Shown: piece after piece, positions 46,357-54,900 of the stretch | Layout: each line of letters starts with the position of its first letter | How positions within the stretch are numbered: the stretch's first letter is position 1 | Origin: Yersinia entomophaga | GTDB lineage: Bacteria > Pseudomonadota > Gammaproteobacteria > Enterobacterales > Enterobacteriaceae | DNA: 64,000 nt | NCBI RefSeq assembly: GCF_001656035.1 | Contig: NZ_CP010029.1 | Location: 4,028,074 to 4,092,073, forward strand | Reading direction: 5' to 3' | Program-made: the position numbers and the translations under genes | Notes under the pieces: generated by a model | What the model was told of the DNA's origin: nothing | The model's input: only the letters and a program-made list of their open reading frames with translations | The model's database searches: none

Positions 46357-46418
46357 ATGGTCGGATTGATATTGGCCAGCCGCTTTTGTCTTTCCATTTT
46401 CAATCCCTTCATGCCAAT

Positions 46419-46471
46419 GGCGTTTGTAAATTAGGGGTGGCCAATTTAATTTCCCATCGTTCACAAACGCC
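46419..46471. repeat. Interrupted inverted repeat at the right edge of the T3SS island
   Basis: GGCGTTTGT (46419-46427) is complementary to ACAAACGCC (46463-46471), and inner AAATTA/TAATTT arms add to the stem with an asymmetric bulge. It lies between the convergent org-operon lipoprotein and the tiny membrane ORF, so it may end transcripts from one or both sides. There is no strong T tract. Confidence 0.3.
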
Positions 46472-46487
46472 GGTTCCAAGCAGTGAT

Positions 46488-46583
46488 TCAGGGCATAACG
46501 CGGATAAATGCAAATAATAGTGCCAGTAGGATAACGATTACCCCCGTGGCTACAGCAAGCCTTTCAGAAAATAGACGACGCAT
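46488..46583 (-). CDS. Tiny single-helix membrane protein downstream of the flavocytochrome gene
   Basis: 31 residues: a short basic N-terminus (MRRLFSER), one hydrophobic helix (about 9-27) and a short Arg-containing end. AAGGA lies eight bases before the ATG, and the start is only 11 bases after the upstream stop at 46595, so it is likely co-transcribed. The hydrophobic pattern with a good ribosome-binding site supports a real small protein. Function unknown; it could be an accessory subunit of its neighbour. Confidence 0.5.
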   Translation of the reverse strand: MRRLFSERLAVATGVIVILLALLFAFIRVMP

Positions 46584-46594
46584 TAGGAATATCC

Positions 46595-47911
46595 TTAGGC
46601 AAAGTGATAACGTTCGGAGTGGTATTTGGATAGCGGCACGTTCAATTCATCCAACGCTTTTTCTATGGCATCCATCATGATATCTGGGCCGCAGATAAAG
46701 TATTCATGGTCTGCATATTCGGGCGGCAGATGACGTTTTAGCAGTTCACCGGTAATAAAACCACGTTCACCCGGCCAATCCGGCGGTGGCTGGGTAAGTA
46801 CATGTACCACCTTCAGATCCAGTTTTAATTGCAACGACTCTAACTCTTCGCGAAAAGTAATGGATTCCCAGCTTTTACTGCCATAAAGCAGAATGACAGG
46901 GCGTTTATCCCCGCGATCGGCCAGCGTGCGAATCATGCTCATCATGGGGGTAATGCCTACGCCGCCCGCAATCAAGATATGCATATCGGCCGGATGACCC
47001 AAAGTAAAAGCGCCGTAAGGCCCATCAAGGTAAAGCCGTTGTCCGGGAGTGACCTCTGGAATTCTCTGAGTAAAGTCCCCAAGATTGCGAATTGACATCT
47101 CAACTCGCCCATCCTGAGCCTCGGCGCTCGACGAAAATGAAAATGGATGACCGGTAATCTTAAACGGGCTGCCCCAAAGCGTTAACCAGCCAAACTGACC
47201 CGGAGTAAAACGAAAGCCCTTATGCCCATCCGGATGCATCACCAAAGTCACGGTATCGCCGCGCTCCCGGCGCACTTCGCTCACTCTATAAGGTTTTCGT
47301 AGCATAAATAACGGCTTAACCAGGCGAATGTAGAGCAGCAAGGAAAACCAGAAAGCGATCAGCGCCACCCATAGCCCGCGTTTCCACGGGTCTTGCAAAT
47401 AGAAACTCCAGCCAATCATATGCAGAATACCGGCGATCACCGCCAGTAATGCGAGAATAATGTGGGTTAGATGCCAAATTTCGTAGCGAATTTTTAACTG
47501 CACACGCCATAAAGCCGTCACAACCAATGCTATTAATGAATAAGTTGAAATAGCGGCGAAGCGGGCGCGCCAAGGTGCTTCGATAAAATTCAGCAGAGCC
47601 AGGAGTTCGGGGCGAATAACAAACAGAATTATCGGGTGAGCGATAACCAGCGCAACGGCAATCAGAGAAATGCGACGGTGGAAGTGATAAATTACGTCCT
47701 CCCCCCAAGGTTCAGTTACATAGCGAAAGCGAGCGGTCAGGCCGAATTGTAGCCCCATCATCGCCAAACCGGCATAGCCTAGAGCCACAGAAAACTCGGT
47801 CCAGAAATCTCGCGCAGGCGGCATGGTGCCAAGCAACATGGCAAATAGCGGAGCCAGAATAAAGAACAGATAGGTTAGAATCCAAAGCGTGCTGCGTATG
47901 GCATAAGGCAT
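46595..47911 (-). CDS. NOX/ferric-reductase-like flavocytochrome (FRD, FAD and NAD(P) domains)
   Basis: 438 residues. The N-terminal half has about six membrane helices with histidines spaced for two hemes (FHRRISLIAVALVIAHP, IWHLTHIILALLAVIAGILH), the ferric-reductase-like transmembrane domain. The C-terminal half has an FAD domain (HPFSFSSSAE, about 255) and an NAD(P)-binding domain (LIAGGVGITPMMSMIRT, about 310; YFICGPDIMM, about 410). It should pass electrons from NAD(P)H through FAD and heme across the inner membrane. The acceptor (ferric iron, oxygen or other) cannot be told from sequence. Convergent with the T3SS org operon. Confidence 0.88.
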   Translation of the reverse strand: MPYAIRSTLWILTYLFFILAPLFAMLLGTMPPARDFWTEFSVALGYAGLAMMGLQFGLTARFRYVTEPWGEDVIYHFHRRISLIAVALVIAHPIILFVIRPELLALLNFIEAPWRARFAAISTYSLIALVVTALWRVQLKIRYEIWHLTHIILALLAVIAGILHMIGWSFYLQDPWKRGLWVALIAFWFSLLLYIRLVKPLFMLRKPYRVSEVRRERGDTVTLVMHPDGHKGFRFTPGQFGWLTLWGSPFKITGHPFSFSSSAEAQDGRVEMSIRNLGDFTQRIPEVTPGQRLYLDGPYGAFTLGHPADMHILIAGGVGITPMMSMIRTLADRGDKRPVILLYGSKSWESITFREELESLQLKLDLKVVHVLTQPPPDWPGERGFITGELLKRHLPPEYADHEYFICGPDIMMDAIEKALDELNVPLSKYHSERYHFA

Positions 47912-48171
47912 CTATTGTCCCTTTTTCTGGATCACGATATGACTAAGTATAATCGGACAATATAAGCCTCCATTTTTTTATTAATCTTGAAGCGTTCCCA
48001 TGCATAACTCATTGTAAAAACTGAATTGTGCCCTGCGAGCTAAATTAGCTAAAGGGGAGGGGAAATACCGGCGGGCTATCACCCTTTTTGGCGTCAACGT
48101 TGTCAATTCAGTCGGTTTAATCAATTGGCTTAATTAATAGGAGAATAGCAACCGGAAAGTCATCTATGCGG

Positions 48172-49275
48172 TTATAGCGGCTCTTGTTGTGTTGTGCAGT
48201 GAATACCGCCACCGCCTGCTGCGATCCCGTCAATGTTAATCATCACGATATCTCTATTTGGATAAAGGTGTTTAAGCTGCGCTTTGGCCGCTGTATCAGT
48301 GATTTTGTCGCCAAACTCCGGTGCAATAACCGCATTATTACAGACATAGAAATTGATATAACCGGCGGCAAAATCGTGGTTTGCATATTCCCCTCGGCTA
48401 TCAGAAGGATTTTCTAATACCACGACGTTGAGCTTACGGCCTTTGGCGTCCCGCGCATTGCGTAAAATAGCCAAATGCTTTTTAGTGACTTCGTGATCGA
48501 AAGACTGCGGATCGGGATCGTAACCAGCCACCACCGTTCCCGGCGTGGTGAAACGGGCATAGAAATCGGTATGACCATCGGTAATATCTTTACCTTTGAT
48601 ACCGGGCAACCAGATGATTTTTTCTAAACCTAACAGGCGCTTGAGTTCGGTTTCACAATCTGCTTTGCTCAGACTTGGGTTACGATTTTGGTTCAGCACG
48701 CAGCTTTCGGTGATAATGGCGGTGCCTTCGCCGTCAACCTCAATTCCTCCTCCCTCAAGAACCAGGTTTGTGGTCATCCGTTCTACGCCCGCCTGTTCAG
48801 TGACAAAACTGGCTACGTGCGCATCCTGTCGATGCAGTTGCTTATTTCCCCAGCCGTTAAAGTTAAAATCAATACCGGCTTTTTTACCCTGAGCGTTATG
48901 GACAAACACCGGGCCGGTATCGCGTAGCCACAGGTCATCTAATGGGCAAATCAGCAGTTCTAACGCCGACCCGATTAATTGATAGGCGATTTGGTAATCA
49001 TCCTCTCTGACGAGCATGGTGACCGGCTCATAGTCGGCGATAGCTAACGCAATGGTGGCAAGATTACGCTGCACTTCCGGTAATAAACGACCGCCCCAGA
49101 TAGCTTTGCTGGCACCAAATGCCATCCAGGTGCGACGATGGGGCGCGCTTTCGTCGGGCATCATCCAGCGCTGTTTATCATCCTGATCAATCATAGAGAA
49201 CACCTTATTTGATTGTAATAATAAGCCGCCCGCCATCAGCGTGGCGGCCTGAATAAATCGTCTACGGGTTGCCAT
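48172..49275 (-). CDS. Agmatine deiminase-family protein with Tat signal
   Basis: 367 residues of the peptidyl-arginine deiminase/agmatine deiminase fold. The N-terminus starts MATRRRFIQAATLMAGG, a twin-arginine leader, so the enzyme is probably exported folded. Family motifs follow: PHRRTWMAFG, LWLRDTGPVFV, DGHTDFYARF and the catalytic cysteine in GGGGIHCTTQQ (about residue 360). The likely reaction is agmatine to N-carbamoylputrescine plus ammonia. The ATG at 49275 has AAGGA eight bases upstream; a longer in-frame start at 49347 would bury the Tat motif. Divergent from a LysR regulator that may control it. Confidence 0.85.
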   Translation of the reverse strand: MATRRRFIQAATLMAGGLLLQSNKVFSMIDQDDKQRWMMPDESAPHRRTWMAFGASKAIWGGRLLPEVQRNLATIALAIADYEPVTMLVREDDYQIAYQLIGSALELLICPLDDLWLRDTGPVFVHNAQGKKAGIDFNFNGWGNKQLHRQDAHVASFVTEQAGVERMTTNLVLEGGGIEVDGEGTAIITESCVLNQNRNPSLSKADCETELKRLLGLEKIIWLPGIKGKDITDGHTDFYARFTTPGTVVAGYDPDPQSFDHEVTKKHLAILRNARDAKGRKLNVVVLENPSDSRGEYANHDFAAGYINFYVCNNAVIAPEFGDKITDTAAKAQLKHLYPNRDIVMINIDGIAAGGGGIHCTTQQEPL

Positions 49276-49459
49276 ATTTTCGTCCTTCGGGTTTATGTTT
49301 ACTGTAGATAAGTATCGCTGGTGCGGTAGCTTATCTCGCGCTGGCACCGTTCATTTCCTGCATAGCGGATGAGTGGCTTTATTATCTGCCTTCTGTTTCT
49401 TGATAAAAATTGATGTTTATTGCATTAATACCCCAATAAAATTAATGTGTGAGTGAAAA

Positions 49460-50365
49460 GTGAACCGTATTCCCTCTCTCAAACTATTAATGGGGTTCGA
49501 AGCCGCAGCGCGATTAGGCAGTTTTGCGCGAGCCGCCGATGAGCTTTGCCTATCGCAATCCGCCATTAGTCATCAGATTTCGCAGATAGAAGCTCAGACC
49601 GGGCAGCCGCTGTTTCGACGGGTTGGCCGAGGTGTAGAATTAACCGTAGCGGGAGAAGTGTTACAGCGAACGGTACTGCGCACGCTGGAAACTTTGCGTA
49701 GCGGAATGAGCCGGATTGCGACTTATCTTGATCCTGGGCTGGTGGCGATGGTTTGTCCCTCGCCGATATTACAGGGTTGGTTACAGCCGCGTTTAGATGC
49801 GCTACAACAGCAGATTCCCGATCTTTGTCCGCTGTTATCCTCCGATGAAACCGCCCGTTTTATTGACGAAATTGATGTGGATATTGCCATTGGGAGTCGA
49901 CCTCTCGATCAGGAAGGATTGCTACAGCTTCCTTTTTTGCAGGATGAGTGGGTGATGGTGGCGAGCGCTGCCGTAGCGGAAAAATTGATTCTTCACCCGG
50001 CGAATCACCACAGTGACATCACCAGCCTGATTTGTCTGGAGGAGCATCTCACCGGTGAGAAAACCGGCGCGCTGCTGGCGACCTTGTTACAGCGCTTCCG
50101 GCTGTCCGCCATTTATGATGATCAATCTGGCGTGATGGATGCAGTGCGGCGGGGAAGGGGAATGGCGTTGCTGTCCCGTTTGGCGGCAGATAGCGGATTA
50201 CAGGATGGAACGCTGGCTGTGGTTGACGACTATGCGCCGTTGCCGGGGCAAACGTTCTGGATTTCCCGCGTGGCAGGAGAGGCGCGATCGCCTCAAGTCA
50301 TGGCGGCATTCGCTTGGCTACAGCAGCAAAATAATATATCTGAGTCATTCCAAAAACATATTTGA
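49460..50365 (+). CDS. LysR-family transcription regulator
   Basis: 301 residues: an N-terminal winged helix-turn-helix (GFEAAARLGSFARAADELCL, SQSAISHQISQIEAQ) and a C-terminal periplasmic-binding-like effector domain. GTG start. It is divergent from the agmatine deiminase gene with a 184-base shared region, the usual layout for a LysR regulator and its target. The effector is unknown. Confidence 0.88.
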   Translation: MNRIPSLKLLMGFEAAARLGSFARAADELCLSQSAISHQISQIEAQTGQPLFRRVGRGVELTVAGEVLQRTVLRTLETLRSGMSRIATYLDPGLVAMVCPSPILQGWLQPRLDALQQQIPDLCPLLSSDETARFIDEIDVDIAIGSRPLDQEGLLQLPFLQDEWVMVASAAVAEKLILHPANHHSDITSLICLEEHLTGEKTGALLATLLQRFRLSAIYDDQSGVMDAVRRGRGMALLSRLAADSGLQDGTLAVVDDYAPLPGQTFWISRVAGEARSPQVMAAFAWLQQQNNISESFQKHI

Positions 50366-50583
50366 TTGACTACAGATAACCCGCTTTAATTTGCTGAATG
50401 GGGTTTTAAAATCAATCGGTAGCGATTAAGTGCGAGTTAGGATGAAATGTAACAAATAAGTTAATTAACTCCATGATTGCAGGCGTTAATTTTATTTAGT
50501 ACATTGTTGCGCGTATTTAGTCTGTATCTGGTTTTTAGCACGCCTAATTGGAAAATTAATACAATCTAGAGAAATAGGGATAT

Positions 50584-50973
50584 ATGAAAACCTCTCATAA
50601 GTTACTCATCAGCTTCATTTGTGTCGCTGCGCTTTCCGGCTGTGCACGTACCGTTCCTGTATTAACGCCTTACACCAATATCACGACCCATAATTCTACC
50701 GAACAGATCAAAACGGCCATCCTGGATGCAGGTCAGAATCGTGACTGGATTATGACTCCGGTGGCGCCAGGTGTGATTGATGGGCGCTTAATGAACCGCG
50801 ATCACAGCGTGAACATCCGTATTAACTACACCCCGACCAACTACACCATTAAATATGTCAGCAGCACAAACTTAAAATCTGCTAATGGAAAAATCCATCG
50901 TAATTATAATCGTTGGGTTAATAACCTCGATAAAGATATTCAAAAACGTTTAATGGCTAATGCTAATAAATAA
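50584..50973 (+). CDS. Small lipoprotein at the head of the aryl polyene cluster
   Basis: 129 residues with a lipoprotein signal (lipobox LSGC, about residues 17-20). The mature domain has a repeated strand pattern (VIDGRLMNRDHSVNIRINYT, YTIKYVSSTNLKS). It lies 76 bases before the methyltransferase gene, on the same strand as the APE genes, and probably begins the transcript. Function unknown; an envelope role linked to aryl polyene export or anchoring is a guess. Confidence 0.7.
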   Translation: MKTSHKLLISFICVAALSGCARTVPVLTPYTNITTHNSTEQIKTAILDAGQNRDWIMTPVAPGVIDGRLMNRDHSVNIRINYTPTNYTIKYVSSTNLKSANGKIHRNYNRWVNNLDKDIQKRLMANANK

Positions 50974-51048
50974 TACGGAAATTTGAGTTAAGTCGGGGCC
51001 GGATTAACCGTAATCTGGCTTTGGCGATTTGATATTGGACATCAAACC

Positions 51049-52123
51049 ATGGCCGTGCGCTATAACTACGATAAAGATAATATTAGTGCGCTTGACGCAA
51101 TTACCGAGGCACAGAGAATTGCTTTTGCGCCCATGTTATTTCAAGCGGCGGTAAATCTCAGGGATTCAGGCATTCTATCGCTGTTGGATAATTGCAGAAA
51201 GCAGGGCGCGACCCGGCAGGAAATTACCTGCGGCTGCGAGCTGAACGATTATGCCGTAGGCGTGTTGTTAGATATGGGCATGAGCGGGAATATTGTTTAC
51301 CAAACCGAAGGCCGCTATTTTATCGGAAAAATTGGCCACTATTTACTGCATGACGCTATGACCCGCGTCAATATGGATTTTACGCAGGACGTTTGCTATC
51401 AAGGCTTATATCATCTGAAAGAATCATTACAGCAGGGTAAACCGGCTGGACTTCAGGTTTTCGGTTCCTGGCCGACGATTTATCCGGCGCTGAGCCAGTT
51501 GCCTGAGCCTGCGAAACAAAGTTGGTTTGCTTTCGATCATTTCTATTCCGATGGCGCTTTCAGCGCTGCTTTGCCTCACGTCTTTGCCCTTGAGCCGGCA
51601 AAAATTTACGACGTGGGCGGCAATACCGGAAAATGGGCTTTACGCTGCTGCAAATATCATGCGCAGGTCGAGATGACCATCATCGATTTACCGCAGCAAA
51701 TTCTGCTAGCTGAGAAAAACATCGCGAAGCATGGGCTGTCTGAGCGTATTTCTGTCCATGAGGCAGATATATTGACCGATGTGCAGTTACCGCAGGAGGC
51801 TGACGTTTGGTGGATGAGCCAGTTCCTAGACTGTTTCTCGGAAGCTCAGATTATTGCTATTCTCAAAAAAAATCGCAGCGGCGATGAAGCCCGACGCCAG
51901 AGTGTGTATTATGGAGCTCTTCTGGGATTGCCAGCCCTACGAGGCTGGAGCATTTAGTTTAAATGCTTCTTCGCTGTATTTTACCTGCATGGCTAATGGT
52001 AACAGTCGTTTTTATAGCGTCACTGATTTCCTGGGTTATTTACAGAAAGCCGACCTTGAGTTGGAAAAGCAAATAGATAATCTTGGCATTGGCCATACTT
52101 TATTGATTTGTAAAAAACGATAG
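51049..52123 (+). pseudogene. apeB: APE methyltransferase, frameshifted in an A8 tract (ApeB-like)
   Basis: A SAM-dependent methyltransferase expected to methylate the aryl head group. The first frame carries the helical dimerisation domain and Rossmann motif YDVGGNTGKWALRC (about residues 185-200), then runs off after SEAQIIAILKK. The matching C-terminus (AAAMKPDARVCIMELFWDCQ to LLICKKR) lies in the next frame from about 51870. Removing one A from the A8 run at 51865-51872 restores a single frame of about 357 codons. This may be a real mutation, a slippery tract used for phase variation or transcriptional slippage, or a sequencing error. Confidence 0.8.
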
Positions 52124-52249
52124 CGGCTGACTGAAAAAAGCCGAATCGAGGCACTAACCGAAAAATTATAAGAAATAAGGGGCAATTGGGCATCAGTCAA
52201 TTATTGCCTCGGTATTTTTCTCATTTTCTCCGCCAGAGATCACGAATTC

Positions 52250-52969
52250 ATGCAGTTTACTCTGAACATCACCGATTGGCAGGCTATCGCGCCTGGATTA
52301 GCCTTGGCAGATGAATGGCGCAGATGGGCTAATCAATCGCCTGCCAGGATAGATCACACCCAGCCGCTGGCTAAATGTAGCCTGTTGCCGATGATGACGG
52401 CTCGTCGCCTGAGTTCAGGAAGTCGTCTGGCCGTGGAATGCGGGTTAGCGATTTTGCGCCGCCAACCGGTGGATGCGATTGTATATACCAGCCGTCACGG
52501 TGAGTTGGAGCGTAACTACCGCATTTTGCAGGCGCTGGCGACGGAACAAAGCCTGTCACCCACGGATTTTGCTATGTCGGTGCATAATTCTGCGGTGGGT
52601 AATCTTACTATCGCCGCCAGAAAACCGCTGGTTTCATCGTCTTTATCCGCCGGCGCGGAAACTTTTCAGCAAGGTTTGCTCGAAGTTATGGCGTTACATC
52701 AGGCCGGCTATTCCCGCGTATTAATAGTGGATTTCGATGGCGTAATTCCAGATTTTTACCATCCATATATGACATCGGATATGCCAAAATATCCGTTTGC
52801 CGTAGCTTTACTGATTGAACCGGGTGATATCTTGCGCTGCGCTACCCGCAAGGGGCTGTCGCCCGAGCCGGAGGTGCCCCAGAGTCTGCAATTTTTGCAT
52901 CATTGGCTGGGTTCGCACGCTTCCTTTGTCGTAACCGGCGGTCGATTTGATTGGCAGTGGAGCCGTTAG
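52250..52969 (+). CDS. apeC: Chain-length-factor-like ketosynthase partner (ApeC)
   Basis: 239 residues matching the N-terminal half of beta-ketoacyl synthases. The active-site region reads MSVHNSAVGNL (about residues 108-118), so the catalytic cysteine is absent. In APE systems ApeC pairs with the active ketosynthase ApeO as a chain-length-factor-like subunit. Preceded by a 126-base gap, and followed directly by the acyltransferase gene. Confidence 0.85.
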   Translation: MQFTLNITDWQAIAPGLALADEWRRWANQSPARIDHTQPLAKCSLLPMMTARRLSSGSRLAVECGLAILRRQPVDAIVYTSRHGELERNYRILQALATEQSLSPTDFAMSVHNSAVGNLTIAARKPLVSSSLSAGAETFQQGLLEVMALHQAGYSRVLIVDFDGVIPDFYHPYMTSDMPKYPFAVALLIEPGDILRCATRKGLSPEPEVPQSLQFLHHWLGSHASFVVTGGRFDWQWSR

Positions 52970-52970
52970 G

Positions 52971-53792
52971 ATGAAAGCGTTGAAGCTGGGGCGACAAATT
53001 AATGGGCTGTGGCGGCTGATCATGACGGGGCTATGTTTTGCCCTGTTCGGGCTGGGCGGGCTGTTATTATCGTTGCTGTGGTTCAATTTTCTCCTGCTGA
53101 CTCAGCGTGATGGTCAGCAGCGGCGCATTCTGGCCAGACGCAGCATTTCCGCCAGTTTTCGCCTGTTCCTCGCTTTGGCCCGCAGGCTGGGTGTGCTGGA
53201 TTACCGCTTGCAGGGCATCGAAAAGATTCGCGCTGATAAAGGTTGCCTGATCGTCGCGAATCATCCCACGCTGTTGGATTACGTTATTTTGGCTTCGGCC
53301 TTGCCGGACGTCGATTGTCTGGTTAAGGCTGAACTCTTGCGTAATCCCTTTGTAAACGGCGTGATTAAAGCCGCCGATTATTTGGTCAATAGTCAGGGAC
53401 AAACCCTGCTGCTGGCCTGTCGCCAACGTTTAAACCGCGGCGAGAATATTTTGATTTTTCCCGAAGGTACGCGCACCAGTCCGGGAAAACCGCTGAAATT
53501 ACAGCGGGGTGCGGCCAACGTTGCTGTCCGTTGCGAGTGTGATTTGCGTATTGTGCATATTCACTGTAGCCAACAAACGCTGAATAAACAGAGCCGCTGG
53601 TATCAGATACCGCCAGAAAAACCGGTGTTCAGCGTTGTAGTGGGCGAACGTATTGCTAACGAATATTTTGTGGCTGTCGAAGAGGATGCGCAAGCGCTTG
53701 CCGCTCGCCAGCTGAATCGACAATTAGCCCAGTTATTGACGCCTGAGAATGGCCAACCCATGGATACGGATGATGCAAGAACGCTCTCTTGA
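52971..53792 (+). CDS. apeD: 1-acyl-glycerol-phosphate acyltransferase-like enzyme (ApeD)
   Basis: A PlsC-family membrane acyltransferase. The ATG at 52971 starts MKALKLGRQINGL; one hydrophobic segment follows (about 18-42), then the HX4D motif NHPTLLDY (about residue 93) and FPEGTRT (about 162). In the cluster it probably attaches an acyl chain or polyene to a lipid anchor. It overlaps the next ACP gene by about 20 bases. Confidence 0.87.
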   Translation: MKALKLGRQINGLWRLIMTGLCFALFGLGGLLLSLLWFNFLLLTQRDGQQRRILARRSISASFRLFLALARRLGVLDYRLQGIEKIRADKGCLIVANHPTLLDYVILASALPDVDCLVKAELLRNPFVNGVIKAADYLVNSQGQTLLLACRQRLNRGENILIFPEGTRTSPGKPLKLQRGAANVAVRCECDLRIVHIHCSQQTLNKQSRWYQIPPEKPVFSVVVGERIANEYFVAVEEDAQALAARQLNRQLAQLLTPENGQPMDTDDARTLS

Positions 53793-54033
53793 ATTAAAAA
53801 AACTAATTATTGATACCCTGAATCTCGAAGATATGACTCCCGATGAGATAGACGCAGACGCCGCGCTGTTTGGCGACGGTTTGGGACTGGATTCCATTGA
53901 CGCGCTGGAGTTAGGTCTGGCGGTCAAAAATCGCTATGGCGTGATGTTATCTGCCGAAAGCGAAGAAATGCGTCAGCATTTTTACTCCATCGCCACGCTG
54001 GCGTCATTCATTCAATCTCAACGCGCTAAATAG
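53770..54033 (+). CDS. apeE: Acyl carrier protein (ApeE)
   Basis: 87 residues. Phosphopantetheine site GLGLDSIDALELG (serine about residue 43). An ATG at 53770 or 53773 fits the family length better than the ATG at 53749; a GGA lies just upstream. Carries the growing polyene or aryl starter during biosynthesis. First of two adjacent ACPs. Confidence 0.9.
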   Translation: MMQERSLELKKLIIDTLNLEDMTPDEIDADAALFGDGLGLDSIDALELGLAVKNRYGVMLSAESEEMRQHFYSIATLASFIQSQRAK

Positions 54034-54044
54034 TCGGATAACTT

Positions 54045-54296
54045 ATGGATAAACAAGATATTTACCAGGAAGTGTCGGATCTCTTGGTCAAACTTTTCGA
54101 AATCGACCGGTCGCAGATCACGCCGCAGGCGCGTCTGTATGAAGATCTGGAATTAGACAGTATTGACGCCGTGGATATGGTGGTTCATTTACAGAAAAAG
54201 ACCGGCCGTCGGATCAAGCCTGAATCCTTTAAGTCTGTGCGTACCGTGCAAGACGTCGTGGATGCGGTAGAACAATTATTACAGCAACCAGGCTGA
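54045..54296 (+). CDS. apeF: Acyl carrier protein (ApeF)
   Basis: 83 residues, with the phosphopantetheine site DLELDSIDAVDMV (serine about residue 38). It lies 11 bases after ApeE. Paired ACPs with different charge patterns are a constant feature of APE clusters. Confidence 0.9.
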   Translation: MDKQDIYQEVSDLLVKLFEIDRSQITPQARLYEDLELDSIDAVDMVVHLQKKTGRRIKPESFKSVRTVQDVVDAVEQLLQQPG

Positions 54297-54300
54297 TCGG

Positions 54301-54900
54301 TTGTTTCGGAAAACCACGCCGTTTATGCAAAATTTCCTGCGCATCGCCAATGGGCTAATTATGTTGTTATGGCCGTTCATTATTTGGGCGGGCGTGACAC
54401 AGGGTCTGTCCTTCTGGTTAATTCCGCTGTTTATTGCCTTTTTCCTGCTACGCCTGTGGTTACTGAAAGATCATGGGGGGCTGCAAGGTCAAACGGACGG
54501 CCAAATGTATGCGGGGAAAGCGCTGGCGTTAACCGGTATTGCTCTTTGCGCTGCGAGCGTGCTGATGCGCGATCATCATGTGCTGATGTATTACCCGGTG
54601 GCGGTTAATCTGGTGCTGTTGATTCTGTTCGGCAGCTCTCTGTTTTATGGCATGCCAATCGTGGAGCAAATCGCCCGTTGGCGTGAGCCGGATTTACCGC
54701 CGCAGGGTGTGCGCTATACCCGGCGTGTCACTCAGGTTTGGTGTTTGTTTTTTATCATCAACGGCTCGACTGCACTGGCGACCTGTTTGTATAACGACAT
54801 GAAAATCTGGGCGTTATGGAATGGCATGCTGAGCTATATCTTTATTGGCGGCGTGATGGGCGTGGAATGGCTGGTACGCCGACGGATAAAAAACCGATGA
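54301..54900 (+). CDS. apeG: APE cluster membrane protein (ApeG, COG4648-like)
   Basis: 199 residues (from TTG at 54301) with about five to six hydrophobic segments and no enzyme motif. An ATG at 54325 would give 191 residues (MQNFLRIANGLIML) and may be the true start. The function within the pathway is unknown. The stop overlaps the ApeH start (ATGA). Confidence 0.82.
   Translation: MFRKTTPFMQNFLRIANGLIMLLWPFIIWAGVTQGLSFWLIPLFIAFFLLRLWLLKDHGGLQGQTDGQMYAGKALALTGIALCAASVLMRDHHVLMYYPVAVNLVLLILFGSSLFYGMPIVEQIARWREPDLPPQGVRYTRRVTQVWCLFFIINGSTALATCLYNDMKIWALWNGMLSYIFIGGVMGVEWLVRRRIKNR

Noticed and set aside
46311..46680. Rightward frames at the right edge of the T3SS island
   Set aside because: They overlap the ends of the lipoprotein and flavocytochrome genes in other frames; the leftward 31-residue ORF here is better supported.
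51854..52123. Separate 89-residue protein after the ApeB frame
   Set aside because: It is the C-terminus of the methyltransferase displaced by the A8 frameshift, not an independent gene.
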